Shown one piece after another: positions 23,547 to 35,844 of a stretch of 64,000 bases of DNA. Within the stretch, counting starts at the first letter, position 1, and the number at the start of each line of letters is the position of its first letter. Position numbers and translations under genes: made by a program. The DNA is taken from contig JAYEVE010000445.1 in the NCBI GenBank assembly GCA_036346375.1, forward strand, positions 248,001 through 312,000, in the 5' to 3' direction. A model generated the notes under the pieces. It did no database searches. It saw only the letters and a list, made by a program, of their open reading frames with translations, and was not told the DNA's origin. This stretch comes from Guadua angustifolia (lineage: Eukaryota > Streptophyta > Magnoliopsida > Poales > Poaceae).

Positions 23547-23925
23547 CACTACAGGAATCCACCGTATTTTTGTCGGCCAAAAGCTATTTTAAATCGGTTT
23601 TTCGGATATTTTAAATCGGCTTTTAGTCGACGGAAAAACGACGAATCTGATGAATTTCGTCGGCAACCCATTTAAAATAAATTTATTTTCGACGGCTTAC
23701 GTGGCGTCGAAATTACTAGTCGATGCACGAAACACGCTCAGATCGACGTGGCATATGTATTTTAAATCGGCTTGGCGATTTAAATTAACTTATTTTAAAT
23801 CGGTTTTGTAGTATTTTCGCCGGACTAGCCGGAAAAAATACTGTAATTTCGTCGGCCAATTATTGTTTTCGTCGGCCAATTATTATTTTCGTCGGCCAGG
23901 CCGACGAAAATACTAATTTAATTTC
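23547..23925. repeat. CACTA terminal and subterminal repeats
   Basis: TIR start CACTACAGGAATCC, then short repeats in both orientations: TTTTCGTCGGCCAATTATT twice in a row (from about 23867), one more TTTTCGTCGGCCAG, GGCCGACGAAAATAC inverted (23899), and TTTTAAATCGG or a variant at least four times. Subterminal repeats of this kind are the usual binding sites for the TNPA-like protein. Confidence 0.85.
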
Positions 23926-24309
23926 AAAAAAAATAAAAATACATATAAAATCCCTGAAAATTCACAAAAAAATCCTAGAAAATAACAGAAGATTCATCTA
24001 TATTTTCAGCAATGATACCATCCAGGCCTTTGTTTTTCCTTGAATGAGGAGTCTATAAAAAATATATGCAGACGATTTGGCAAACAGACAAATGAGGTAG
24101 AAGATAAACCGAAGCCAATATAACTAGGGAGAACAAATGATGCTAGATAAACAGCAAAGTAGCCTTAAATTTTTCTACAAACAAAATGAATGAATAACAC
24201 AACATCCTCATGCAGGAAATTTTTTTGCTCCACAAATGGTACACAAACGGCAAATATACGGAAAAGATAACAGGATACAAATGGATGGGAGTATGAGACA
24301 AACCTGTTA

Positions 24310-25080
24310 ACGAAGACAATGATCGTGGAAGTACTAAGTGATTTTACTTTAGGAGACTTAAGCTGTTCTAGAAACAATCCCAGGATCTGGCTGTCTTCCA
24401 TAGCTGAATCTACAACATTAAGCAAAAGGGTGACCTCCCTTTAAGGCTGTAACCATGCTACATTGAATCCCATATCTACAAAGGATTTACAGATGACCAA
24501 ACCATCATGCCACAAATCCAAATAACTGAACATAGGATGGTTTTCTGCTCTACCTTCTGTAGCTTCGCTTCGTGGATCTGAAGGGATATATATTAGGATC
24601 ATGGGTGTATATAAGAACTGTTTTTTCGACAAACTTAACAGCCAATAACCTGACTCCTTCATTGTTGCTATGCTGACAGGCAGATTCCACAAATGTGAGA
24701 AACTGAAGGCCAAGGGGATGAAATTAACCGGTTACACACACCAAAAAAAAAGGAGACTGGTGACACTGTTGATTTAAGCTTGAGTAGCCATTCCCATGAT
24801 AATTTCAGTGAATCATCAATCCCACCACTTTAGAACAAACCCTGGATTCAAAATCAGCAAAGAGCAAGGTGAGCTGAAGTCCACACACAGACAACTCCAA
24901 AAGGTGCTGTTGGAATTACCTGGATAACTAGCTGTTCTAGTACTTTGGCAAATAAGTTTTTTCCAGTTTTAAGAGCTTGCCTCGCAACTGCAGGTGTCTC
25001 ATCGTGCAGAAGATCAAGTAGACTAGGTATGATATAGGGTAGATATGCCATGTGCTTTGGCCCAACCTCACCAATCATCC
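24310..25080 (-). pseudogene. Captured exons resembling symplekin (polyadenylation factor)
   Basis: Three minus-strand blocks occur in order. The first is 25080 to about 24915 (MIGEVGPKHMAYLPYIIPSL, LDLLHDETPAVARQALKTG, KNLFAKVLEQLVIQ). The second is about 24590-24445 (SDPRSEATEGRAEN, then FNVAWLQP). The third is about 24415-24312 (DSAMEDSQILGLFLEQL, SLSTSTIIVFVNR). The VARQ-x-x-x-x-G-x-x-F-x-x-VLE-x-x-x-Q pattern and the later L-G-L-x-L-x-x-L block with S-x-T-I-x-V fit the N-terminal HEAT-repeat part of plant symplekin, a scaffold in mRNA 3'-end formation. Intron-like gaps remain and there is no start, so this is a gene fragment carried by the CACTA element. The family call is from memory. 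Confidence 0.55.
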
Positions 25081-25635
25081 TATGTCAGAAGTAAAAATAT
25101 GAACAATTACAAGTAGGCTGCAAAGCATCAGCAAATATCATAACACAAAGCATTTCCATCTCGCATACAAGGCCAGTGCATAAGTTTTTAACTCCTTGAG
25201 CGAGAAAGCTCGTGTACAGCGTAGGGAACCAGTACTAGTCATGTACAGCACATCCAACTGGCTAGCAGCAACTCTTTTTTTAATACAAAAAAAGGAGATA
25301 ACAACTAGATGTCACATTGTCACTACATGAAACCTTAGCATTTGCGTAAAACTACACATTGACTCGTTGTGCACTACATTGTGTAAAACTCCAGGAACGA
25401 CATCAAATCATTCCACCCTAAAGTTTTCTTTTTGGGATAAATTCACTATAACTTAACTGAAACCCTTTTCCTAAGAAGTTGCTTTCCCATGATAATATAG
25501 CGGAGGCAGTACATCAGTTCAAAAGAAACATTATATTTTGTACACCCAACCGATAAGGAATGTACGCCAGACCACTGAATTAACTTTCTTTTTTTTATCA
25601 GTACAGACATAATGAAAGCACAAAACAATGTGTAC

Positions 25636-25820
25636 CTGGTAGAAACCAACAGAATTGAAACCTAGACATAAGTTGAGAAGCCCAATTGAGATGCCATTGA
25701 GTACTCCAAATCCCATAACGGTCTTTGCATCAAAAGGTTTGTGCTCAAAGAGCTTCATACATAATGCCACATGGAGAGAACAAAATGTAACCAGGAGATG
25801 CCAGCTTGTCAAAGTAGTGG
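25636..25820 (-). pseudogene. Captured exon of a nucleotide-sugar (UDP-xylose type) transporter
   Basis: A single exon bounded by TGCAG on the 5' side and a GTACAC donor on the 3' side. It encodes TTLTSWHLLVTFCSLHVAL, FEHKPFDAKTVMGFGVLNG and ISIGLLNLCLGFNSVGFYQ. These are two to three membrane helices of the plant triose-phosphate/nucleotide-sugar transporter superfamily; LNG-x-SIGLLNL-x-LGFNSVGFYQ is very like the UXT/URGT branch, which moves UDP-sugars across the Golgi membrane. The frame is open throughout. No other exon is seen nearby, so it is a captured fragment in the same orientation as the transposase. Confidence 0.8.
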
Positions 25821-26062
25821 CTGCATAACAAAGAACAGAGTTGAGTAAAATTGGAGGGAAATCTCCCTACTTCTGCTTTTTTAAAATGTTCAGACGAACT
25901 AGTGCTTTGCCAGACTGCAGTCTTACAAAAGAATGAGCAGTAAAACCAGGGAGATGTACACTAACAGGATTAAATTCCACCACTAAATTAAACGGAAAAA
26001 CGTAGCGGCGTGTAATCAACCACAAAAGTAAGATTTGTTCTACCTGACCCCTTGGTCAGAAT

Positions 26063-26252
26063 TATATGATGGTACGGAATGATATAGAAGTGGTACTGCT
26101 TACCTCCAGAATGACTCTTGTATATGATGGTACGGAATGATATAGAAGTGGTACTACTTACCCCCAGAATGACTCACTTTCATCATACCCATCATCTCCA
26201 AGGGTAGGCAACCTCACTTTCATCATACCCATCATCTCCAGGGGTAGGCAAC
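26063..26252. repeat. Two adjacent tandem duplications at the 3' end of the transposase
   Basis: A 58-bp unit occurs at 26063-26120 and 26121-26178. A 40-bp unit (CTCACTTTCATCATACCC...) occurs at 26173-26212 and 26213-26252. The 40-bp unit lies in the codons for PTPGDDGYDESE and shifts the frame. Confidence 0.9.
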
Positions 26253-29200
26253 CGGCCAGGAGGATTTACCTTCTGAACAACCCACCATGGCTTTAGGATT
26301 GCTAAGGGACAAGGATAGGACATATAGTACACTTGTTGAACTTGGTGAGCGAGTACAAATGGATTGAAACCTGTAAGACGTGATGTATGATTAACTTCCA
26401 CTAGACCAATTTTGGTGTTTCGCCTTATCCCTATCCCTAATTTTTCATTAAACCAATCACAATAAAAAAACACTACTCGTAGATCTTTCGACCCCCCGAA
26501 CTTCATCTCAACTATGTTTTGAATAACACCATAGTACTCGATGAGAGCGACCATCCGAGCCACTTGCTATAGTGACAACTCCACTATTTGTCGTGGTGCT
26601 GCCAGGACGTGTTGCTTCAAATTTTGCGTAATCTAAAACGAAATCCATTGACATCATAACGCCCAAAACTCCTCGCTGTTATGCTTCCGTGTGACAGTTG
26701 TCTCAAATCTTCATAGATGCTACCATCAGTAATGCACTGCAAGGTTATAGCAGTGTTTAAACTAATACTCAACATAGTTATTAATCAATGAGAAAATTGT
26801 TAAGAAAATTACATGTTTTCGAAACCATGTCACAAAATTAGGACCACCACATAATCCATCATGTCGTAGAGTTTCAAGTTGTTTACTGGTAGGTTGCTGC
26901 CTAGATCTCCATTGTTGTTGATCGAACAACCTGTAGTACATTATTTAGGTTTCATACAGTTTGTGCATGAAGAGATTAAAACGGAAATTAGGTTAAGTAC
27001 TTACTCAAGTAATCATCCATCTCCTCGATGTTGGTGTACATATACAACATTGCAAAGATTCCATTCTTCAGAGATACCTCATGCACCGAACTTCCACCAA
27101 CAAACCTTACCTTTCCACTAAAATATCTTGAGATTACTAGTTGGTGCATCATCGAGGTGTGGTATCTTGGTATATGAGCATTGATGTTGTGTTCTTCTCG
27201 CGAAATATGTGCTCAGATAGTATGATATTTCTTTCAGATAAAATGCTTGCATAATGCATCCTTCAACTCGTGCTTTGTTACCCATAGTTGCTCTAATCTT
27301 TTTAAGTTCTGTTCTATAGGATACATCCATCAATACCGCATGAGGCCCACCAACCTCTCGCTTCATAAGGCAAATGCACCAACAGATGTTGCATTACGCT
27401 CATAAAACCCGGTGGGAACACTTTCTCCATCTTACATATCAACACCGGTATTTCCTTACCGAAGTTTCCTCATTGTTGTTCTCTTAATTTCCTTTGCGCA
27501 CAATTGTCTCAGAGAAATAAGAAAGCTCGCTAACATTATCCAAACTTCTTCTTTAGATATCCACGAAACATTACAGAAGTAGCCTCTCCATAATAATATG
27601 GTAGTCATGGCTCTTCAAACCATTTATCTTGCCACTTACGATGTTCATCGCGCCCTTTAGGTTTGACGCGTAACCATCGGAAATTTAAGATTCTTGAGCC
27701 ACGCAAGCACCTCCTTTTTTCTCGAAGGCTTTAGGCAAGATGGAGCACGTGGCTTACCCATACGTCCGGCTTGATTGGTTCTCGACCTCAAGGGTAGGCC
27801 GGTCACATATGTCGACCATATCTCTACGAGCTTTCATATTATCTTTTGTTTTGTCCTTGAAGTCAAAACGATGTCGATGATACTTTCAAAGCAACATTCC
27901 GTTCTTGATGCATCACGTCGATATTGTGCCATAAGATTAGACATTTAACATAAGGAAGACTCGGATAGAAGATATGTGAGTCTAATTATGTTCCTCTTTG
28001 AACCCTTCAGAACCATTCTTTGTGGCTTCTAACCGATCATGCCAAGCAACAATCTCTGCTCGGTCAAAGCGCGGTGGACCTTTACTAATGGTCGATCTTT
28101 ACGAAATGCGCCGTTGGGTCCTAAATAGGTGATTGGATGGTGTGAAGCGCCGATGACAATCGAAGAAGCGAAATTAACCTCCGTATTTCAAAGTAAATGC
28201 ATCGGTGTCACCATGCATATTGGACAACATAACCGACCATGCGTGCTCCATCCCGAGAACATGCCATATGCGGGAAAATCATGGATAGACCAAAGGAATG
28301 CTGCACGCATGTTGAAATACTCCTTTCTACTATTGTCATACGTCCCGACACCGATCCACAATTCTTTTAGCTCATCGATCAACGGCTGCATAAACATGTC
28401 TAAGTGCTTTCGGGATGATCAGCCCTGGTATGATAATAGTCGAGAACACATCTTGATCTTTCATGCACAAAGAGGGTGGAAGATTGTATGGAATTGCAAA
28501 ACGGCCAACATGAATATGTCGCCAAGATATGTGTTGAAAGGGTGAAACCATCGGTGCGCCAATCCAATACGTACATTCCGAGGATCGCTAGCAAAATCTT
28601 GGTCATACCGATCCGATGCCTTCCAAGCCTCACCGTCGGATGGATGGCCCATGTACCCCTCATTTGTACGGATGCCTTCCTTGTGCCACCTCATATGCTT
28701 CATAATCGTCTTAGAGAGGTACAACCGTTGGAGCCGTCTTTGTGAGAGGCGATATCGTAGTCGCCTGAGGAACGCTTGTTTTCGCATAATCCCATCTTTG
28801 TTGACTACTACGCATATCTAGATTTCTTGCAACATGGACAACGATCCAACTTCTCGTGCTCCTTCCGAACAAAATACAATTGTTCACACACATCAATCTT
28901 CCGATATGGCATACCTAGGCCAGCTAGGTTTCTTTGAGTAATAGAAATCTTTCGGCAACTTGTGAGGTTTTGGTAAAATGTCGATATCAAATCAACTAGA
29001 TCATTGAAACAGATCCATCGAGAAGTTGTACTTGACCTTATAGCCATCAATCGTGTCACGATGCAAGTCGTGTCACGCTCGTGGACTCATGCAAAGGATC
29101 TTCAGAAGCTTTCAGAAGACTAAAGAATCTATCTACCTCTGGTCCGGGCACATCCTCAAACTGCTGAACAAAATCATGCATCATATCATCCAATGCATCA

Positions 29201-29517
29201 ATAGGATCATCAGCTAGCTCACACTCGTTCGGATTGGATGTTTCCCTAGAACGTGGCTCACCATGCTCATACTAGGTTAGATAATCTGGCATGAAACCCC
29301 ATTTGCAAAGGTGACGCTCCATATCTGTTTTGTACTGCCAATTAAAATTCTGACACCTACGACAGGGGCACTTCCCTAACCCACCAGAAGGACAGGAAGA
29401 GAAAACAAAATCCACAAAAGCCTGTGTGTTCACCAACCACTGTCGTGTGTGCATCCCGGTGTTTTTCCATCCATCATACATCCATCTTCGCCGTCGCCAT
29501 TTTTGATCTGCTAACAC
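26192..29517 (-). pseudogene. CACTA transposase, TNP2 type (broken)
   Basis: Minus-strand domains in order: transposase-associated domain at 29517-29275 (MLADQKWRRRRWMYDGWKN, then FVDFVFSSC, CPCRRCQN); TNP2/Transposase_21 core at about 29060-28100 (HEKLDRCPCCKKSRY; RLQRLYLSKTIMKHMRWH; HPSDGEAWKASDR; NVRIGLAHRWFHPFN; PLIDELKELWIGVGTYD; DFPAYGMFSGWSTHGRL); a DUF4218-type region at about 27800-27120 (LKKIRATMGNKARVEG); and a DUF4216-type region at 26563-26270 (YYGVIQNIVEM; VVFFYCDWF; FNPFVLAHQVQQVYY). Many frameshifts separate the blocks, so no active enzyme is expected. TNP2 proteins bind the TIR and excise the element. Confidence 0.88.
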
Positions 29518-29560
29518 TACATGGATGATGGTGCAATTTTATAAATATCATTAAAATATC

Positions 29561-30298
29561 ACAACATACTAAGGTAAAATCTCCTAAATAACATAACCGA
29601 ACTCAATATTAACTCAGATCGCTTATTTTGCTAGTCGTTCCTCCATATTACACTCCGGTCACAAAAGAGTGTCATTTTTTTGTCATTATAATGAAATAAG
29701 TGGTTAAAGTTACATTTTGGGACCAACTCGATCTTCAGAACAAGATATATTCTTTTGTGATTGCAGGGATTAACATTTTTCTGAACAGATCCATCTTTTG
29801 GAGGCCTTGTCCGAAAGTTAAAGTAAAAGCAATGCACTGATGATCAAACTGCATACTATTTTGAATCTCTTTATCTTCCTGTTGCTTTTTCTTGCAATAT
29901 CTATGTCTATGATCCAGATCATTCACTTTATGTTGTTTCTTAAAATGGACATTAATATCTTCTTGTATACTCGTTTTTGCCATGTGCTTTGCTAGTTTTC
30001 CTTCTACAGTTTCTGTGTGTAACATGGACAGGACAAGGGTTTCAAAAACACTTCATGAACTCGTGATTTGCATTCAGAAATACCTATATATGGTCCAAAA
30101 CTGAAACATCTCCTGTGTTACTTGCTTACTTCCACAACCGAAAACTTAAGCTCAAGCACAAAACTCACTAAATCAGGCCATAAACATCACTAATCTGGCA
30201 AATAAATGCATAAATTTGGCACAAATGACCGAAATATTGCTGCTATAAGATAAAATTTCATGATTCTATCTGTACCTTAGAGAAGACGTGGCGGTGCG
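29561..30298. other. No recognisable gene; AT-rich
   Basis: Only short minus-strand ORFs without familiar motifs. It may be the 5' non-coding part of the CACTA element, but no terminus was found. Confidence 0.4.
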
Positions 30299-31365
30299 GC
30301 ATCATCTCCATTTTTTGATAAACTTATTTTCACATCCCTAAGCTCTCAAATGCCCATATTAATGTATCAGTCACCAGAAACTGTGTACCATGGAACAGTA
30401 TAGACCGAACTTGCCTCATAACATGACTTGAGCAATTCAATTTTTTGGTGCCGTCGAATGTCCTTTTTGAAAGCCCGTCCTTCCCTTTCTGGTGTCTACA
30501 GGATGTTGTTTGACCTACTTCTGAATTTTCTCCTTTATTCTGGGTTGTTTGGTTGTCTGGTTCCATGCGACTAGACTCGTAGGAGCCAGGGAACCAACGT
30601 TTGGTTGTTCGTTGTATCACGTGAGCTTGTACTCATGCATGCAAGATGGCCGTTTGGTTACCTGTGCGCGGTGCGAAACTAAACCAGCACAATGCAAAAA
30701 GCGCTCGCAGCCAGGCTCCATAACCGTTTCCCCGGAGCTAGACTGGGGCGGTGTAGGCTCCCGCGGCCAGGCTCGTACGAGACAGCAACCAAACAGCCCA
30801 TCTGTGATTCTGTTTTGCATACGGTGATCCTTTGCTTATCATTACGAAAAGCAAGAATGGATGGCTTCTATCACGGCTTGGTGCGATCCTTGCTGTGAGC
30901 TTCAAGCGCATTGCTTATTTCATCGAAATGCAGGCGGTGTCTAGGGGAGCCGTTATCCCCGTTGGCTATTTTAGCCTGATGTAACGCTTAAAAAATCCAA
31001 CAAAAAATTATCGATGTAGTTCACATAATATGTGAGCTTGCAAAATTTCATTTCAAATTTATCTCTGGTATAGGTTTTTTTGGGTTTTTGGTACCAGGGC
31101 CGAATTTGAAATAGAAAGTTTGGAGGTTCACAGATCTTTACGAAAAATTTGATCATTTGCTTCAAAGTCACACTGGCTTCAACAATTTAACATCATATCC
31201 ATTGCAATGGATCGTATACACCAAAATTCATCAGCCAATGGTTATTTCTCCTTTTGAACAATTTTACCGTTATCTTTCTTTCCCTTTCTTCCTCCTCTCC
31301 TTTTTGGCTCCAGCCATGGTAGACCAGTCGAGCCAGTATTTTTCCACTAGCTCCATTGCATGCCA
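30299..31365. repeat. Duplicated segment, copy A (copy B at 61107-61812)
   Basis: Three blocks are nearly identical to copy B in the same order and orientation: 30299-30538, 30812-30950 and 31219-31365. Between blocks each copy has its own insertions: A holds a TIR element (30541-30811) and 30955-31215, and B holds 61493-61685. The second block has an open frame (TKSKNGWLLSRLGAILAV, then RIAYFIEMQAVS in A) that might be an exon, but I do not recognise it. Confidence 0.85.
30541..30811. mobile_element. Small TIR transposon (MITE-like) inside duplicated segment A
   Basis: Absent from copy B. The ends are inverted: GGTTGTTTGGTTG on the left and the complement of CAACCAAACAGCCC on the right, with further similarity inside (ctcgtaggagcc / ctcgtacgagcc). 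The interior is GC-rich with no ORF of note. Flanks TTCTG / ATCTG hint at a short target duplication. The family is not assigned. Confidence 0.65.
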
Positions 31366-31690
31366 CCGCACCTGCTGCCGATACATGTTGCGGGTTGAAG
31401 CCTGTCGCCGTGGCGCCCAGCTCGCTCGTCGCATTCTCCACACTCCTTGCTCGCTGCCATGCTGTCCTTGCCCCTTCATCCTTTTGGAAGGGGCCGTCGT
31501 TTGGCACACGGTGAACGAGGCTACCCCTTGCCAGCAAGGATTGAAATCTTGACATCGCTCGAAATATTATCCGTGATCGGAGAACAAAATTTTGGCAAGA
31601 TCTCGACAATTCAAACAACTTCTGGCCGAAATGCAAATGCAGCATTTGAAATCCGGTTTTGGAGCCACCGGTACAACCAAGATCTCACCG

Positions 31691-31735
31691 ATTTTGCTAA
31701 GATCTCGGCCAGTTTTGCCGAAATCTTAGCAAAAT
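31691..31735. other. Perfect-looking hairpin
   Basis: A 19-bp arm (ATTTTGCTAAGATCTCGGC) pairs with 31717-31735 at 18 of 19 positions around a 7-nt loop. It lies in a stretch with several diverged AAGATCTCGGC-like units (31590-31740), probably a decayed small transposon. Confidence 0.7.
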
Positions 31736-32139
31736 TTGATGGCATGAAATCTGGTCAAAACGAAGTCAAAAATTCTAAAATTTTTTCTGGAGATCACTAA
31801 CATATTGATGATATTTCCATAAAAATTTCAGATAATCATGAATCCTATGAAATTTTCAAAAATTCAAATATTACTACTGTCCTAATAAAACGTTGATTGC
31901 CAATTTTGAACCAAACGAAAAATGGGACAAACCACATTGAAATATTTGTAATTTTTTGTGCATGATTCTATCATATCAGTAATGCATCACAAATGAAGAC
32001 CAAAAAGCCTCTACCAACTTGCAAAATAACATTCCTGAAGTGTACCTGCAAATAGGGAACCCGAATCAGTTAATCCATAAAATGAAGATAGCAGAAATAA
32101 ATTCCTACAAAACATGAACACCGATAATTATGCCATTAC

Positions 32140-33230
32140 TTACACCATATACTGTTATTTTATGTACGGGTAGTTATTCTAACATTATTGTCATTGCATA
32201 TTTTATGTACTACTAATTGCACTACAATCACAGGAAGTACACACTATTATTTATGTCTTTCATGGACACTATGTATAGTTACACACATCCGTAATCAGTA
32301 GTGACCAAGAAAATTCATGACAATATTTTTTTGCGGTACTACTGAAATAATTGTGCACCATTATTTATGCCTAACGTCATCAATTCATATACTACTCATT
32401 TTACGAATACGGTCCTTCCATATCGTACTATTTGTAGTACAATCACACCAATTGTTACTATTACTTACGCCTTATATCATTAATTCATGCACTACTCTTT
32501 GTAGTGTTGCTGTTATTTCATGTCCGACTTGTTGTATTAATATTGTCATTTTATGTAGTCCGACTTGTTGTATTAATATTGTCATTTTATGTAGTCCGAC
32601 TTGTTGTATTAATATTGTCATTTTATGTACTACGTCATATATTAATATCATCAATTCATGTGCTTCCAATTGTACTAATATTGTAGTATTCACACAAATA
32701 TTGTTGTAATATTACTATAACAATATTAAATTTAAGCACATATTGTAGTATAGCTATCATTTTACATAATATTAATTATGTCATATTAGGTATCATTTTA
32801 CATACTACTAATTATGACATATCATACGTGTACTAAGAGTCTAAGACCATTATTTTATCTACAATTATTTGCACTAAAATTACGCTACATACACACTATT
32901 CTTTACGCATTTTATCCTCATTTGAGGAACTACTCAATAAATCAACATGGTCATTTCACATACTACTACTTGCATTAATATTACACTAATTATACCTCAT
33001 GCTACATACTACTCATTACACTACTACTATTATTTCATGTAAACAATTACTATCATTCATGTACTACTCGGTGTACTAATGTCATGCTTTTATGTAACGC
33101 TCTTGTACTAATATTCTACTAATTACACTAATATCACAAAAATAATATACTAATACTCCTAAAGATTTCTAACTAACCTTCTCAAAGCTGTACTGAAGAT
33201 CACTAAAGCTCGAGCAATGTTCCAAAAAAC
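32140..33230. repeat. AT-rich cryptic simple-sequence region with 36-bp minisatellite
   Basis: Low-complexity DNA made of variants of TACTACTAATT, TTATGTA and ATTAATATTGTCATTTTA. Within it, 32522-32629 is three exact tandem 36-bp units beginning GTCCGACTTGTTG. As 36 is a multiple of three, both strands show repetitive ORFs there, which I take as an artefact. Confidence 0.85.
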
Positions 33231-33989
33231 CTTCATGTAACAGCCCAGAAATTTAGGAACAGTAAAACATAGTATTTAAATTCGAATGTGAACATTTTCA
33301 GCTTGTTCATACTGCCTTTGATTTTATTTGGAGTTTATTGAATCCTTTTTGTGTTTTGAGATTGCAAGAAAATCAAAGAAAGAATGTAAAGAAGAAAAGG
33401 CTATGAAGTGAAAAGCAAAATTTTGGAAAATTTGCTGGAATAATCCTGAACATGTATATAAGCCATTTTTATTTACCACATGAAAATTTCACATGAGCAA
33501 AGTGGGGAAAGAAATAGAACAATAGTTTTTATTCCCAAATAATGCATTGTCAGAAATTGTATAAAATATTGGAACAACAAATGGAATTGAGAAAATTTAT
33601 ATGAGAACCTCATTGCTATATCTACACATAGCAAAAATATAATAAATTAATAAAATGGTTTGAGACTTAATAAAATTCGAAAACAGAAAACTTAGAAAAA
33701 TGGAAATTTCAGTGTCAGAATTTTAATTAAATAATGGCTCAAGTAATTGAGCTGAAAATTTTACATCAGAATCCATAGCCCAAATCAAATTTAAAAACAA
33801 AAATTTAAAAATAATGGACTTCATTTGATCATAAACAAAAATCGAAGACAGAGGCTAGGAAATCAAACAGTCACTATTGAAGGAATTTTTATAAAATTTC
33901 AGTAGCTTGGATAAACCTCAAATTTTTACCAGAGGGGTAAATGCTGTTGGAGACCTCAGTAAAAAATTCTCATCACGTTCTACCTCCAT

Positions 33990-34995
33990 TTGGCTGGTAG
34001 TAAAAATCAGGGAGAGAGGGAGAATTTGACCCCCAACCACTCTGTTACTTTTGACCACTCGCTGCCATGTGGGCCAACCTTGCAGCCGTTCCGTTCCGTT
34101 GGTACAGCGGTGGAATTCCTCAGTGGCTGGCAGTGGCCCGGGCCCCACCTGCCAGACCCTTCTTCCCCCAGCTTCCGTTCGGTCCACCAGAGCAGGAGGC
34201 GCCGAACTCTCCCGAAGCGTAGAACGCGGCCAACTCGATTCAGCGAACCAGCTTGCTTCCGGTCGTTCCTCTGCGTCATCTTCCCTAAGCATCGCACGGA
34301 CCAGCCACGAGTCGTTCACACCCAGCTCCGCCATTACCTTCTCCCGCCAGCTCGTCTCCGCTGAGCTAAATGTACCGATCGCTAACGACGTCCAAGACCC
34401 TCTGATGCGCTTCAAGCGACTACAAAACCATTCCATTGCACTCTCAGTGCTTCTTCCCCTTTTCTTTTCGCTAGAGGCTCCCAGTTCCTTTCTTCTTTCC
34501 GCCATTACTCGCAGAGAGCCAGGGAAAGGGGGGAAACGCCAATCAAGCCGAGCGAAAGGTAATCTTCGGAATTGATTCCGCCCAAGGCTTCGCCCTACAG
34601 CCTAGAGCGCTAACCAAGCTACAATTTGAATCCTTTTGCCTGTAGCTCGTCGATTCCGCCGGTCATCTTCTCCGCCTCAGCGCCAGTGGCAGCCATTCGC
34701 TTCGTCTCGGCGCCGTTCTCGTGTAAAATCGAACCCTCACACCATCGATGCTCACCCAACCTTCGCCCGAACCAAAGAGTCGCCGGAGTTGAGCCTTCGC
34801 CGGAATCCATGGCGGTCGCCACTGCAAGGCATATGCTCCGGCCGCTCCAAACCACCAAACCCCCACCAATGTGTTCGCCTCGTCATGTCGGTGTCAGAGG
34901 TGCCGGGCCATTTCCGCTCCGGCGGCCGATCGCGCATGGCGAGGTCGAAACCACCTTCCCTGTTCACTCAACGACATTCGGGTTCCAAGAATAAA
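33990..34995 (+). other. GC-rich leader-like zone of L copy 4
   Basis: A GC-rich stretch between AT-rich flanks with several overlapping P/S/R-rich open frames on both strands. The equivalent zones lie at 1640-2500 (copy 1), 12700-13250 (copy 2) and 21430-22130 (copy 3), yet the deduced peptides are not conserved between copies. I therefore read it as promoter and untranslated leader rather than a protein gene. A possible donor GGTAAT lies at 34558. Confidence 0.45.
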
Positions 34996-35573
34996 GGGTC
35001 GATTCGGTTTTAGCCAAAAAGGAAGGCGATTCTCCAGAGGGAAAGCGTCATTTCCGATTTTGGAAATTTCTGAATTTCAGGATTTTCATACCGAATAGAT
35101 TTAAGTATTGAATATCTTTTAATCTAGAAGTCCAATTTAGATGAAATAAATTTGTAAATTCGTGTAAAATCCAGTAGAATTAGAATATGCAAAAATATTT
35201 TTAGTTTAGTTACTGTATGATTTTTGATAAATGAAATACATGAAGAAAGCTTTATGCCATAAGGAATTAATGATTTTAACTTTAAGAAAAAAAATTAAGA
35301 AAAGTGAATTTTCAGGGAACCCTGATACTGTTAACAGTTTAAAAATGCAATGAAATGGTATTTAAGTGGAGATATTCCATTAGTTTAATAATTCATTAAA
35401 TGAATGTAACACATACATGATTAAAACAAATATATGCCTTAAGTAAAAGTATAAGCATTGTATGAACAGAAGTTATGAAATGTAAAGTCTACTGAGTCTG
35501 TGATGACAGCAAAGTTAATGAAGTCTCTGGTTATTCATGAATATTCTTATAAGCCAAATTATACATATGCTAT

Positions 35574-35611
35574 TATACATATATATATGAAGATTCATAT
35601 ATATATGTATA
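35574..35611. other. Perfect 18-bp AT-rich palindrome in L copy 4
   Basis: TATACATATATATATGAA pairs perfectly with 35594-35611 around a 2-nt centre. It may form a cruciform; only this copy has it. Confidence 0.85.
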
Positions 35612-35844
35612 TTAGCAATGTGAGTTGCTGTCAATAACTAGAATTCTATTAAAATAATGCTTTGACTCTGAATCCAATCAAAAGGGATGAAGGATCTGTC
35701 TAGGCCTGAAATAGTTAAATTATTATAGTTTAATCTATTTTTGCGTCTTGAATTCGAAAAGATAAAATAAAAGAATTCACAATTTTAGCATCTTGAATTC
35801 GTAAAATAAAGAAAAGAAATTCATAATAAGCAACCCTGTTCTGT

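Larger units (their letters stand above)
23547..29560 (-). mobile_element. En/Spm-type CACTA transposon with captured host exons; right end not located
   Basis: The terminus CACTACAGGAATCC at 23547 interrupts the copia gag. It is followed by a subterminal zone with repeated TTTCGTCGGCC and TTTTAAATCGG. Minus-strand coding follows: a TNP2-type transposase (29517-26192), an exon of a nucleotide-sugar transporter (25820-25636) and three exons resembling symplekin (25080-24310). This is the layout of a gene-capturing CACTA element. I found no matching right terminus (...TGTAGTG) after 29560, so the end given is only the minimum extent; the element may run further or be truncated. Confidence 0.85.

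Noticed and set aside
29512..29522. CACTACATGG as the second CACTA terminus
   Set aside because: It is in the same orientation as the left end, not inverted, and overlaps the transposase start.
32472..32709. Repetitive protein ORFs on both strands
   Set aside because: They arise from a 36-bp tandem repeat whose length is a multiple of three; there are no signals of a gene.
34051..34575. Host protein gene (174-codon ORF)
   Set aside because: It lies inside L copy 4; the peptide is low complexity and not conserved in the other L copies.
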